The notes: generated by a model from the sequence alone, not told the origin. DNA of 64,000 nt from Elusimicrobia bacterium GWA2_51_34 (GCA_001799565.1 MGTS01000021.1:128785-192784), one strand, 5' to 3'; counted from the first letter of the stretch, positions 51,790-61,054 are shown. A program made the numbers and translations.

Positions 51790-53016
51790 TTACAGCCATG
51801 ATCTGAAAAGATATAAAAGTTTGCTGCCCGCCTTGGAAAGCAGGGGCCGCGCGCGCACCTCTGACAGCGTAAGCTCTCTTGATCCCTTGAGGTCTTCTAT
51901 AAAGAGCCGCCTGACCTCCCCGCCGAATTGCCTGTTAAAAACATTAATGTTCAGTTCCAGGTTATAATGCAGACTTCTGTGGTCAAGATTATGGCTGCCT
52001 ACCGAAGACCATTGTCCGTCAATAACGGCTGTTTTTGAATGCAGAATCCCGCCCTGCCATTCGTAAAGCCTTACTCCGTTTTTCAATAAGTGAGCGTACT
52101 GTGCCCAGGAAGCCCAGCGCACATAGGGATGATCTGTTTTAAGGGGCGTTATAATGCGCACATCCACTCCGCGGCGCGACGCCCGTATCAGGCGGCGGTA
52201 AATCAGGCGGTCCGGCAGAAAGTAAGCGTTGGTGATATAAATATAATTTTTGGCGATATCTATGGCGTAACGGTAACTGCGTCTTATAGACCTGAAATTC
52301 CTTATACCCGAAGCGGAAACTATGGAAACAGGAACATTACCACAAACACCTGCTTGTGTGTCGCTGGACACACCTTGGGTGTGCAAGCAGGTGGTGGGGT
52401 TGCCCCTGATGGCAGGCAGAGGTTGGGGCAATTTACCCGCTGTTTCCCCGGGGCAGGCCCCTTCTATGCGGCTTGAAGACCATGATTCCCAAAAAAGCTT
52501 TTCAATTTCCGCTACCGCAGGGCCTTCCACGCGCGCCTGGGCGTCTTTCCAGCCGCGCCCGCCAAGCGAGAGCGGCAGGTCCGACTCGGTGATATTGAAA
52601 CCGCCCACATAAGCCGCCAAACCATCCACGCAAAGAATTTTTCTGTGGTCGCGCTTTATCCAGTTCCAGTAAGGTTTCCAGAGCACTACGGGCCGGTATT
52701 CCGCTACGCCAGCCCCCGCGGCGGCAAGGTCCGAGAAGAAGTTATGGTCGGCAAGTATGGATCCCACCGCGTCGCGGATAAGGTAAACTTCCACCCCCTG
52801 GCGCAGTTTTTCTTTAAGCAGCGCGGAAAAAAGCCGTCCGGCAACATCGTCGGAAAAAGCGTAGAACTCAAGCAAAACATACTCTTTGGCGGCCTTCACC
52901 GCGGCGATCATTTCGCCAAAGGCCTCATCGCTATTTTTAAGCAGCCGGACCCTGTTGCCGCTTAACGCGCCTTCCGGCCTGAAGCAGTATTTTTGCCAGT
53001 TATTTTCTTCTTCCAT
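51790..53016 (-). CDS. Cardiolipin synthase-like phospholipase D protein
   Basis: 408 aa with two PLD domains. HKD motifs: RDHRKILCVDG (Arg-rich, with the HxKx4D core) and LHSKTAVIDGQWSSVGSHNLD. VLLEFYAFSDD and YIYITNAYFLPDR match bacterial cardiolipin synthases, but the usual N-terminal membrane helices are absent, as in the ClsB/YbhO type. A cysteine-containing insert of about 41 residues between the domains is read from an inverted repeat (52324-52447). It joins two phosphatidyl groups, or uses another headgroup. Ends 3 nt from the O-antigen-ligase-like gene. Confidence 0.85.
   Translation of the reverse strand: MEEENNWQKYCFRPEGALSGNRVRLLKNSDEAFGEMIAAVKAAKEYVLLEFYAFSDDVAGRLFSALLKEKLRQGVEVYLIRDAVGSILADHNFFSDLAAAGAGVAEYRPVVLWKPYWNWIKRDHRKILCVDGLAAYVGGFNITESDLPLSLGGRGWKDAQARVEGPAVAEIEKLFWESWSSSRIEGACPGETAGKLPQPLPAIRGNPTTCLHTQGVSSDTQAGVCGNVPVSIVSASGIRNFRSIRRSYRYAIDIAKNYIYITNAYFLPDRLIYRRLIRASRRGVDVRIITPLKTDHPYVRWASWAQYAHLLKNGVRLYEWQGGILHSKTAVIDGQWSSVGSHNLDHRSLHYNLELNINVFNRQFGGEVRRLFIEDLKGSRELTLSEVRARPLLSKAGSKLLYLFRSWL
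52324..52447. repeat. 124-bp inverted-repeat insert inside the cardiolipin-synthase-like gene
   Basis: Outer arms GGAAACAG (52324-52331) and CTGTTTCC (52440-52447). Inner perfect stem CACCTGCTTG (52347-52356) with CAAGCAGGTG (52384-52393). Read in frame. Confidence 0.7.
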
Positions 53017-53018
53017 GT

Positions 53019-54872
53019 TTATTTTTTAAAACTTTCAAAAATTGTGCGATCCTCCGGCCGCCTGAGGCGGATAGCCCCGAACGACGGGAAATCGGAATTG
53101 ACGATCAGCATATCATAAACGGAGCCGGGCCGCGCATTGGATGAAGATGCCTTTTTCGTCCGCTTAAGGCCGACAGCCTGCGCGGACGCGGCCTTCACGT
53201 TGCCTTCGGAATAAAGCAGGCGGGTCAAAGCAAATCTCGCCGCCAGGAACTCCGGCTCAAGAGTTATAGCCTCCTTAAGCCTGACATAAGCCTCTGGAGC
53301 GTTAGCGCCGTAAACAAACGCTTCAGCCGCGATATACGGAAACCGCGGGTCTTTAGGACAAAACACGGCGGCGTTTTCAACGTAGGCGGCGGCATAGGCG
53401 TAATTTCCGGAACCAGCCAGCTGCCGGCGGACGTTTTCAAGCAGAAGGTCTTTGTTGTAAGGCGCAAAAGCCAACGCCCTCCGAAGCGCCAACGCGCTCC
53501 GTTCCGGGTCCGTACTTAGCCCGTCGGCGGAGGGCAGGCCCGGGCCGGGCCGCAACGCCAGGCCGTAATCCCTCTCAAAAACAAAACGCGCCGAAAGACC
53601 CAGAACGCATAATAACAGCAGCGCAATGAACGCGGGGCGGAACCGCCCGGCCGCGTTGCCGTAAGCGGCGTCCGGCCTGGGCCCGGACACGCTAAAACCA
53701 AGTGAGCCGAAAAACAAAAGGCACACCGCCCCTGAATAAAAAACCATGTCAAAAGCGCCCTGGACAAAAAGCGCGATGGCGCAAAATTTCATAGCGGACT
53801 GAAAGGCGTCGCGGCTTTTTTGCTTAACCGAATAAAAAAAAGCTCCTGTAAAAAGCGCGGCGGCGGGAAGCCCCGCCTCGGCAGCCAGATTTAAAATCTC
53901 GCTATGGGCGTGCGTAGAGCCATGGCCATAATATGAAATACCGTTAAAATAAGGAAATTTGAAAAATTCGAAGGCCCGTTCAAAAAGCCCGGGGCCGAAA
54001 CCGAAAAAAGGACGCTCCAGCGCGGCTTCAATAGCGCTGCCCCATATCCAGACGCGCGCGTAGGCGCGGGGGTCTCCGGCTTTAAACAAAAAAGAAAGCC
54101 AGTCCGTGGGTACGACCGCGGCTGCCAAAGCCAGCGCGGCGGCTGTATAAAGCAGCTGACGCCGTTTTTTCCTTACTATAAGGAAAGCCGAGGCCGCCAG
54201 TATTGAAGCAAGCATCGCCCCGCGGGAATTGGCGGCTATAATAGCCGCGATAAAAACCGCGCAAAACAGGCCGTAAAGCGTTTTGCGCCGGGTTTCCTTT
54301 TCTGAGACACTGGCCTGCCGCGGGCCTATGGCGCCGTCCGCGGCTGAAAACGCAAGCACCCACGCCGCCGCAAAGGCCCCGGCAAGTATTGCCGCGCTGT
54401 AATTGGGATTATCGCCTATTATCCCGTAAACGCCGGATCCCGTGATACGCTGGTAAAAAATAACCGAGGCGCAAATAAACGCGGCGCCAAAAAGGGCGCG
54501 CGTCCAGGCCCGCACCGCACTTTTTCCGAAAGGGCCAAAGGGCGGGGCGGGGCGGGGATTTTCACCGCTTTGCGCGGTTAAAGAAAGAAAAAAAGCGAAC
54601 ACAAGATATTTCGAAAAATGGGCAAGCGAGTTAAGCGGTTCAAGTGAAAAAACTGAAGCAATGCCAAGCCAGCCGAAGAACCACGGCCAAAGTCCCCCCG
54701 GAAGCGTAAAACCTTCTTTCCTGAAAAATACAGCCCAGAAAAAAAACGCCGGCGCGAATACCGCCCAGTCCCGCGCGTTCCTGAGACCGGAAAGGGCTAC
54801 GGCAAGCAGCAGAAAGAAGGCCGGAGCACAGTCCCGGGCCCTTTCTTTCAACAGCGTATCAGTGACACTCAT
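53019..54872 (-). CDS. O-antigen ligase/polymerase-like membrane protein with TPR tail
   Basis: 617 aa. About 11-12 hydrophobic helices in residues 1-410. The Wzy_C/WaaL signature loop includes FGFGPGLFERAFEFF and HGSTHAHSEILNLAAEAGLPAA, whose H-x-H/H-S-E pattern is typical of O-antigen ligases. The C-terminal ~200 residues are TPR-like (ALRRALAFAPYNKDLLLENV, AAAYVENAAVFCPKDP). Such enzymes transfer undecaprenyl-linked glycans to lipid A or protein in the periplasm. Its start overlaps the end of the next ligase-like gene by 4 nt. A TCCGCC-type palindrome at 53058-53070 encodes RLRRP near the C-terminus. Confidence 0.78.
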   Translation of the reverse strand: MSVTDTLLKERARDCAPAFFLLLAVALSGLRNARDWAVFAPAFFFWAVFFRKEGFTLPGGLWPWFFGWLGIASVFSLEPLNSLAHFSKYLVFAFFLSLTAQSGENPRPAPPFGPFGKSAVRAWTRALFGAAFICASVIFYQRITGSGVYGIIGDNPNYSAAILAGAFAAAWVLAFSAADGAIGPRQASVSEKETRRKTLYGLFCAVFIAAIIAANSRGAMLASILAASAFLIVRKKRRQLLYTAAALALAAAVVPTDWLSFLFKAGDPRAYARVWIWGSAIEAALERPFFGFGPGLFERAFEFFKFPYFNGISYYGHGSTHAHSEILNLAAEAGLPAAALFTGAFFYSVKQKSRDAFQSAMKFCAIALFVQGAFDMVFYSGAVCLLFFGSLGFSVSGPRPDAAYGNAAGRFRPAFIALLLLCVLGLSARFVFERDYGLALRPGPGLPSADGLSTDPERSALALRRALAFAPYNKDLLLENVRRQLAGSGNYAYAAAYVENAAVFCPKDPRFPYIAAEAFVYGANAPEAYVRLKEAITLEPEFLAARFALTRLLYSEGNVKAASAQAVGLKRTKKASSSNARPGSVYDMLIVNSDFPSFGAIRLRRPEDRTIFESFKK

Positions 54873-56449
54873 TTAAAGACCCTCTTTTTTCTTTCCTCCA
54901 GGTCTGTAAGCAGCTTATCTTCCCCCGCCGCGCGGTAAACCCCGGCCAGATCTCTGTAGGCGGATGCGCTGTAAGGGTTTAAAAGCAGCGCGCGTTCAAA
55001 AAATACGGCTGAGGAGAAAAGCATGCCCCTGTCTTTCCTCTCAAAAGCAAGCCGGTAATCTATTTTTCCAAGCGCCTCAAGCGGTGCGGGGCCATTTTCA
55101 ATTTCAAGAGCTTTTGTAAATTTATTCCTGGAATCCTGCAATTTACCCTCCGCGTAAGCTGCAGCGGCGCGGGAGCGCTCGCGCAAAGCCGTGTTATGAG
55201 TGACACATAAATTCAACCAGGCCGCCGCGATTACGCAAGTCGCCGCCGGAAAAAGCAGCCTGCCCCGGCCCATAGCGCGCTCTTGTGCTTCTGCGCCCCT
55301 GTGCTCCTGTGGTCTGCTGGGGTCCGCTCCGCCCTGATGTTCCGGGGCCGCCAGGCAGCAGAAGATCCAGAAATTAGCCGGCACTGAAAGCCCGAAGTCA
55401 ATTACGGAATGCGCTAAAGCGGCCACTAGCGAGTATTTAGCCAAACCTGTCTTTTTTTTAACCGCGTAACCCATAAGCCCGAACCAGAGCGCGGCGCAAA
55501 AAATTCCGTTTTCAGCCAGAAATTCAAGGTAATAGCTGTGCGCGTAAATTGATCCCATAGCCTGCTGCAGGTGGGGTGATGAACTCGCAACGACGGACAT
55601 TGCCCCCCCGTACGCCGGAGAAACAAAGGTAAAAGCGGCATGGCCGAAACCAAAAAGAGGCCTGTCGAGGAACATTAAAAAAGCGCTTTTCCACCAAAGC
55701 AGGCGGTGGACGAATGACTGCGGCGGAACCTGCGAAATTACCAGCGCGAGCGCTATGACAGACAAAACAAGAAGCGGAATGGTTTTTTTAAACTCCGCGC
55801 GCTCATGCGGCTTCCACGCGTAAAGGCCGACGGCCGCTGTCAACGCCAGGGCCGCCCCCATGGACCGCGTCCATACCAGAATCACAAGCATTGCCCCCGC
55901 AAGCCACCAGTCTTTCCAGGACACAGCCAGGGGCAGGACCATTACCACAAAAAGAGCCAGAGCGTTAGGGTTTGTAAGGGAACCTGATATCTGCGGACTT
56001 TTTAAAACGAAGATCTGAACCACGGCAATGGCAGCCATTGCCCAGGCCGCGGCGCGCAGGGCAAGGTTCGTTATTTTTTTGTCTTCAGGGCTTAAAAAAC
56101 CTGAAAAAATAAAGAGCAGGAACCCCGCAAACAAGTTCCCCCATTCAGGCCATATCAGCGCCCGCACGGGGCTGGCCATCATGGAACAGAACGAAAGCGC
56201 CGCGGCGGCAATAACCGCTGTATGGACAATTGAAAAATGAAGATCAAAGACTGTAGATTGAGGATTTATGCCGAAGCCGCCCGCCTTAGGCGGACGGACT
56301 CCTGTATAATTATGGCGAAGCGCGGACAAAACCCAAAGCAGGCAGGAGAAAAATATTACCGCCTGGAAGGCGGTCTGCAGGGGGAAATCAAACAGGCCCT
56401 GAAGCACCGGGGCGAGCGCGAGGACGGAAAAAAATGGAAGGACAAGCAT
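54869..56449 (-). CDS. Second O-antigen ligase/polymerase-like membrane protein
   Basis: 526 aa, same architecture: about ten helices, the loop FGFGHAAFTFVSPAYG and SIYAHSYYLEFLAENGIF (H-S-x-x-L-E), then a short TPR-like tail (AYAEGKLQDSRNKFTKALEIE). Two soluble stretches are read from repeat DNA. A hydrophilic EHQGGADPSRPQEHRGAEAQ loop comes from CTCCTGTG-word sequence (55282-55335). The N-terminal RPPKAGGFGINPQS comes from a TCCGCC-type palindrome and AAGATT-like words (56229-56294). It lies 33 nt after pilQ. Paired ligases beside pilus genes suggest pilin or surface glycosylation; inference. Confidence 0.75.
   Translation of the reverse strand: MLVLPFFSVLALAPVLQGLFDFPLQTAFQAVIFFSCLLWVLSALRHNYTGVRPPKAGGFGINPQSTVFDLHFSIVHTAVIAAAALSFCSMMASPVRALIWPEWGNLFAGFLLFIFSGFLSPEDKKITNLALRAAAWAMAAIAVVQIFVLKSPQISGSLTNPNALALFVVMVLPLAVSWKDWWLAGAMLVILVWTRSMGAALALTAAVGLYAWKPHERAEFKKTIPLLVLSVIALALVISQVPPQSFVHRLLWWKSAFLMFLDRPLFGFGHAAFTFVSPAYGGAMSVVASSSPHLQQAMGSIYAHSYYLEFLAENGIFCAALWFGLMGYAVKKKTGLAKYSLVAALAHSVIDFGLSVPANFWIFCCLAAPEHQGGADPSRPQEHRGAEAQERAMGRGRLLFPAATCVIAAAWLNLCVTHNTALRERSRAAAAYAEGKLQDSRNKFTKALEIENGPAPLEALGKIDYRLAFERKDRGMLFSSAVFFERALLLNPYSASAYRDLAGVYRAAGEDKLLTDLEERKKRVFK
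55282..55335. repeat. CTCCTGTG-word stretch inside ligase-like gene
   Basis: TTGTGCTTCTGCGCCCCTG, then TGCTCCTGTGG words. Shares the 12-mer TGTGCTCCTGTG with the intergenic repeat at 9775-9976. Confidence 0.6.
56229..56294. repeat. AAGAT/GATT-word stretch plus palindrome inside ligase-like gene
   Basis: GAAAAATGAAGATCAAAGAC and TGTAGATTGAGGATTTATG words, next to CCGCC-TTA-GGCGG (56281-56293). Similar words occur at 32298-32333. Confidence 0.5.
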
Positions 56450-56482
56450 CGCTTGAAATCCCGCGCCGGCGCAATAACCTGG

Positions 56483-58318
56483 CTAATCTTCTATTATTTT
56501 AGGCGTTACGAATATTAACAGTTCCATTCTGCTCCTGCTTACGCTCTTTTTCCTGAAGAGACTGCCAAGCAGCGGGATATCACCCAGAACAGGGACTTTA
56601 TAAACTACATCCGACTGTGAATCATGTATAAGGCCGCCTATTACGATGGTTTCCCCGTCGCGCACTATCACATTCGTGTCGGTACTTCTGGTGTCCACGC
56701 TGGGAGCGGTAAACAGCACCGCCTGCGAAAGCTGGCTGACGGAGGGGCTGACCTTCATGGTTATACGTCCGTCGGAATTGATGGTGGGAAGGACCTTGAG
56801 GATAATGCCGGTAGTGACATAAGTGACCTTAGTGGTGGCTACGGAGCCTCCTGTGCCGTTGGTGATCTCGGTTGTGGTGTAAGGCGTCTGGTTCGTGATG
56901 TTGATGTTAGCCTCTTTGTTGTTTAAAGTGGCGACCTTGGGGTTTGAAAGCACCTTGGCCTTGCCCTTTTTAGCCGCCGCCGTTATGGCAAGGTCAAGAA
57001 TATAATTGGAACCCACCCTGCCCAGCCTCAAACCGCCGTATATGTTTTTAGCCGCCAGATCCACTCCGGTACCGCCTTTGGCGGATAACGGAAGAGTAAC
57101 ATCCGCTCCGCGCATTGTGACAACGTTATTTACATCTCCCATACCGACAAAACGGTTCTTGGAATCCAGAAAGCTGTATCCCCAGTTCACGCCCATATCA
57201 AACTCGCTGTCCAAAGACACTTCAACCAGTTTGGCCTCTATAAGCACCTGCTTTGGCACACGGTCCAGGTTTTTAAGCAGGCGGGCCGTTCCCTCAAGGC
57301 CCATGGGGGTGTCCGTGACGATGAGCGCGTTATTGGCGTCATCAATAACGCAGTTGGCTTTGCGGTTTTCCGCCGTGGCCACGGCATCCACCTGAGTTTT
57401 AACTTCGGAAGCCTTGGAATAGTTGAGAAAAAATACCCGGGTCTGGAGCATGGCTTTTTTTTGCTCGGCAATAAAAGTCTGGGGCGAAGCTATTCTTAAA
57501 ATATTGTCGCCCACCTGCTGGGCGCTAAGCCCCCTGACACTCAGTATGGTCTTAAAAGCTTCGTCAAAAGGCACCTTATCAAGGTTTATGGTTATTGAGC
57601 CGGAAACGTCGTCGGAATAAATAACGTTGACTCCCGCCTTAGCCGCCATCATACCGATAACCTCGCGAACGCTGGCCTCGTTATAATCGAAGCTGACCGG
57701 CTCGCGGGAAAGATTTTCCATAATGTTGCGGTAAGACGAGCGCGCGCCCTGGTTTTTTTGGGGCATTATGACCGGCACTTTCTCCTTTGAGAGAGCTTTA
57801 GCCACGGCGGACGCGGGCTCCATTTTTATTTCCACCACCTTGTCCGGAGCCGCGCTGCCGGATGGGGCAATAACCTTTACCCCGGCGGGAACAGCGGCGT
57901 CCGCCGGCGTATCTTTTACCGATAGCCGCGCCTGGTCCGGCCTGTCGCCCAGCATTACCGCGAGTTCCGCGCCTTTGCGCGTTATTTCATAAGCCGTCTT
58001 TTGGGAAAGCTCCAGCACCACCCTTGAAATGCTCACCGGCGCCGTACGGAACTGGCCGGTGCGCACCCTCTTAAGGAGTGAGCCGTTTACCGGAATATCT
58101 TCAAGCGTTTTCAGACGAGTATCCATCAGCTCAAGTACCAGCTTCGGGGGCTGGCCCGTAATAAAAGCCTTGTACAGCACAGGCTTGTCGGTGGCGATAT
58201 AAACGCTTTCCGAAGAAACGCGCACCGATTTAACAGTCGCGTTCTCAACGGCGCAGAGCGCCGGCAGATCCTGCATGAAAAACACTGCCATGACCAGCAA
58301 AGAGAAGGCTTTTTTCAT
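56483..58318 (-). CDS. pilQ: Type IV pilus secretin PilQ
   Basis: 611 aa. Signal peptide, then one AMIN domain (about 25-125; VKSVRVSSESVYIATDKPVLYKA), an STN/N0 domain (about 205-260; VREVIGMMAAKAGVNVIYSDDVSG), one secretin N1-type domain (about 280-350; FFLNYSKASEVKTQVD), and the secretin barrel (about 360-610) ending GGLIHDSQSDVVYKVPVLGDIPLLGSLF. It forms the outer-membrane pore for pilus exit. Last gene of pilM-N-O-P-Q. Confidence 0.93.
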   Translation of the reverse strand: MKKAFSLLVMAVFFMQDLPALCAVENATVKSVRVSSESVYIATDKPVLYKAFITGQPPKLVLELMDTRLKTLEDIPVNGSLLKRVRTGQFRTAPVSISRVVLELSQKTAYEITRKGAELAVMLGDRPDQARLSVKDTPADAAVPAGVKVIAPSGSAAPDKVVEIKMEPASAVAKALSKEKVPVIMPQKNQGARSSYRNIMENLSREPVSFDYNEASVREVIGMMAAKAGVNVIYSDDVSGSITINLDKVPFDEAFKTILSVRGLSAQQVGDNILRIASPQTFIAEQKKAMLQTRVFFLNYSKASEVKTQVDAVATAENRKANCVIDDANNALIVTDTPMGLEGTARLLKNLDRVPKQVLIEAKLVEVSLDSEFDMGVNWGYSFLDSKNRFVGMGDVNNVVTMRGADVTLPLSAKGGTGVDLAAKNIYGGLRLGRVGSNYILDLAITAAAKKGKAKVLSNPKVATLNNKEANINITNQTPYTTTEITNGTGGSVATTKVTYVTTGIILKVLPTINSDGRITMKVSPSVSQLSQAVLFTAPSVDTRSTDTNVIVRDGETIVIGGLIHDSQSDVVYKVPVLGDIPLLGSLFRKKSVSRSRMELLIFVTPKIIED

Positions 58319-58362
58319 TTTAAATTCTCCAGTCAGGGTTCGTATTATTCTGGCGCGAGCCC

Positions 58363-58788
58363 TTATTCTTTTTCACGAAGGTTTATCTGACGCACTTTTT
58401 TATCGTCGGTTAAAAGTATGACCTGTTTGCCCCTTATCACCCCGGATACTCCGGGCACAGGCTTTTTTTTAGAGTCAAAAAGCCTGCCCGTCTTCAGGGT
58501 GTACACCGCGCCGTTGGCGGCATCGGAAAGCAGGGCCTGTTTGCCTCCGGCGTCTTCTAAAACGCCGGTAACCATCAGGTTATAGATAGTGAAAGAGCTT
58601 GCGGCCACAGTTGCCTGCGCCTGAAATCTGGGCGAACCGGTCTGATCGCCGAACACGGTGGCGGGAACCAGCGGGTCGCGGCCTTTGCCCGGGTAAAGCT
58701 GTTCCACCGTGGCCGCCGGAGTTGACACGGCGATCTGGGCTCCCGCGGGGGCGCCTAAAATCATGAAAAGCAAAAAAAAGCGGAGCAT
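58363..58788 (-). CDS. pilP: Type IV pilus inner-membrane lipoprotein-like PilP
   Basis: 141 aa with signal peptide (FFLLFMILGAPAGA) but no clear lipobox Cys. KGRDPLVPATVF and LMVTGVLEDAGGKQALLSD are PilP-type motifs. Bridges PilNO to the secretin in the periplasm. AAGGA 6 nt before the ATG at 58788 decides the start; longer readings upstream are not supported. Position between pilO and pilQ supports the call. Confidence 0.82.
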   Translation of the reverse strand: MLRFFLLFMILGAPAGAQIAVSTPAATVEQLYPGKGRDPLVPATVFGDQTGSPRFQAQATVAASSFTIYNLMVTGVLEDAGGKQALLSDAANGAVYTLKTGRLFDSKKKPVPGVSGVIRGKQVILLTDDKKVRQINLREKE

Positions 58789-58837
58789 AAAATATCCTTC
58801 TCTGATGGTACTTCCCAAGCACACAGAATCCAGGCCC

Positions 58838-59389
58838 TCAGCCATTATACTGGTAGGCCACCAGCGTGAAAGAGGCCGCAACCGAGGTGTCGGAACCCGG
58901 CGTGCCGGAGATCGTAAGATTTTCCATGGCGAGTATCCGCTCCTCAAGCCCCAAAGCTGTCATAAACCGGCCCAAGGAATGATAATCACAGGCCACGCTC
59001 AGCTGATAGGAGACCTTTATAAAATACGCCTCCTTGCTGCTCACGGTCGGAGTAATGGACCGGACATTCACTCCATACTTTTTGCCCAAGTCGGTAATGG
59101 TACGCAGAAGGTCGGGGAATTTTCTGTCTTTGGGCAGTTTTTTCTGCGCCGCTTCCTTTTCCAGCTTCAGCGACTCAAGCTTGGACTCCAGATCTTTATA
59201 TTTCGCCTTCTGCGCCCTGGCATTGCTTATATCGCTCTCCATTGAAGCGATCTTCCGGCTGTTTTCGGCTATAGTTTTTGAAAGCGGAAGCCAGAAATAA
59301 GTCAGATAGGCGTAAATAAAAAGGCATCCGAAAAGAACGCCCGCCGCTATTTTGCCCAACTGCTCTTTAGTAAGTTGTATTTTATCCAT
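58838..59389 (-). CDS. pilO: Type IV pilus assembly protein PilO
   Basis: 183 aa. Short cytoplasmic N-terminus, one membrane helix (about 12-32), a coiled coil (about 35-80; SRKIASMESDISNARAQKAK), and a ferredoxin-like periplasmic domain (LPKDRKFPDLLRTITDLGKK). Forms heterodimers with PilN. Starts 4 nt after pilN ends. Confidence 0.88.
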   Translation of the reverse strand: MDKIQLTKEQLGKIAAGVLFGCLFIYAYLTYFWLPLSKTIAENSRKIASMESDISNARAQKAKYKDLESKLESLKLEKEAAQKKLPKDRKFPDLLRTITDLGKKYGVNVRSITPTVSSKEAYFIKVSYQLSVACDYHSLGRFMTALGLEERILAMENLTISGTPGSDTSVAASFTLVAYQYNG

Positions 59390-59393
59390 AAAC

Positions 59394-59948
59394 TTATTGG
59401 CAGGCGTACTTCAGAGTAAGCTGCGTGACAAAAAGCTTTCCGGAGTCATCTTCGCTTATAGCTATACCCCCGATCAGATTCACTCCGGAGCAGCCGGGGG
59501 TTGTTTCAAGCGCGTTAATCCAATACGCCAGGTCGTATGCCGACCTGGAATTTACTCCGAAAGTAACCGTGAGCGTGCCGCCGGAAAGCGAGGTGTTGAT
59601 GGCGTTGAACCAGATAGTGGCAGGCAGACCGCGCGCGGTATCCTGAAGAAATTTGGTGTAAACAAAACGCCCTTTGGCTATGCGGTTTATGGCGTCAAGG
59701 TAGCGCTGCACCTCGGCTATCTGCGCCTCTATCGCCTTCCCCTTTTCAACATCGCCCTGCAGTGATTTAAGCTCCGCCTCGCGTCGCGCCATGTTTAATT
59801 TAAGCGCCTCGGACCTTGTAACCTGCCAGCCGGAAACCAAAATCATAACCGCAAGCGCAAGCACCGCCCCCAGAACAACCTTCGCAATAACCGCCCTGCG
59901 GTTGATATTGGCTATATACTCGGGCGGAATGAGGTTTATTTTTATCAT
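59394..59948 (-). CDS. pilN: Type IV pilus assembly protein PilN
   Basis: 184 aa. The N-terminal INLIPPEY motif is the PilM-docking peptide. It is followed by one membrane helix (about 20-42), a coiled coil (about 50-85) and a small periplasmic domain. The start overlaps the pilM stop by 4 nt, so translation is coupled. Confidence 0.9.
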   Translation of the reverse strand: MIKINLIPPEYIANINRRAVIAKVVLGAVLALAVMILVSGWQVTRSEALKLNMARREAELKSLQGDVEKGKAIEAQIAEVQRYLDAINRIAKGRFVYTKFLQDTARGLPATIWFNAINTSLSGGTLTVTFGVNSRSAYDLAYWINALETTPGCSGVNLIGGIAISEDDSGKLFVTQLTLKYACQ

Positions 59949-61054
59949 TCTTCCCAGTCCTTAAGCCTGCGCAACGCCAGCCCCGAGGCCACGGCGAGCG
60001 TGGGCAGAACATCGGCCGGAACATTTCTGGCCTGCTCACCCAGGAACGCGAAGGGGTTCGCCACTTCCACCGGCACCCTGAACTCAGCCGCCATGAATTT
60101 TGCTATATTGCCCAGGTTAGACATGCCGCCCGAAAGATATATCTTTGATATGGAGTGCTCCGCGCCCTGCGAAAGATAAAAATCTATGGAGCGGGACACC
60201 TCGGTGTACAGATCCTTCAGCACCCCCGCGGCGGCCTTGGAAACGGAAATCGCTTCTTTGTCAAAATCACCTATGGCCGCTTCTTTGTCCTCATCGGACA
60301 CAAGAAGGCCTTTTTTCTTTTTTGCCGCCTCGGCAGAGGCCGCGTCCACCTTCAAAATTTTCGCTATAGCCTTGTCAAAAGTGGCCCCGGCAATAAAGAT
60401 GTCTCGCACCACGCGGGTAACGCCCTGCGCCACAATGGAAAGATTTGTCACTTTGTAGCCTATATTCAGGAGGAGCGCGGCGCTGCCGTCCGGGCCAGGG
60501 AAAAGTTTCTCGTAAAGGGTTTCAAGGGCGAAGGAATCTACGTCTATTATAAGCGGGTCCAGGCCGGCGCCGGAAATAATTTCTATTTTATCGTTGACCG
60601 CCTCATTTTTTGCCGCCACAAGCACCGTTTCCATCTTTGGCTGTCCGTCTTCGGTGATATCGCCCAGAATGTGGTAGGTAAGGCTGACGTCTTTGATGTC
60701 AAAGGGTATAAAAGGTTCGGCCTCTACATTTATAGTCAGCGCCAGTTCTTTAGGGGAAAGTTTCGGCAGCTTGACATATCGCACTATAACGGCGTTACCC
60801 GAAACGGAGGCGGCCGCGTATCTGGCCTGGATACCTTTTTTCTTCAGGTAATTCTTAATTTCCTGGGCAATAATAGCTTTCTTCTCTTCCGGAGCGGTAT
60901 CGGCCTTGAAGGCCAACGGAATACAACCCCAGTCTTTAAGCTTTAACTGTTTTTTCTCCTGCACAAAACAGACTATTTTTATGGAGTAGCTGCCAATGTC
61001 AACGCCCACTATATCTTTGGCGGGAAACATCAGCTTAGCCAGGTTTGGAATCAT
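59945..61054 (-). CDS. pilM: Type IV pilus assembly ATPase-like protein PilM
   Basis: 369-aa actin-like (FtsA-fold) cytoplasmic protein. VGVDIGSYSIKIVCF is the phosphate-1 loop. LLNIGYKVTNLSIV and YLSGGMSNLGNIAKFM are the later nucleotide-pocket motifs. It recruits PilN from the cytoplasmic side. First gene of the pilMNOPQ operon, with a promoter at 61145-61173. Confidence 0.93.
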   Translation of the reverse strand: MIPNLAKLMFPAKDIVGVDIGSYSIKIVCFVQEKKQLKLKDWGCIPLAFKADTAPEEKKAIIAQEIKNYLKKKGIQARYAAASVSGNAVIVRYVKLPKLSPKELALTINVEAEPFIPFDIKDVSLTYHILGDITEDGQPKMETVLVAAKNEAVNDKIEIISGAGLDPLIIDVDSFALETLYEKLFPGPDGSAALLLNIGYKVTNLSIVAQGVTRVVRDIFIAGATFDKAIAKILKVDAASAEAAKKKKGLLVSDEDKEAAIGDFDKEAISVSKAAAGVLKDLYTEVSRSIDFYLSQGAEHSISKIYLSGGMSNLGNIAKFMAAEFRVPVEVANPFAFLGEQARNVPADVLPTLAVASGLALRRLKDWEE

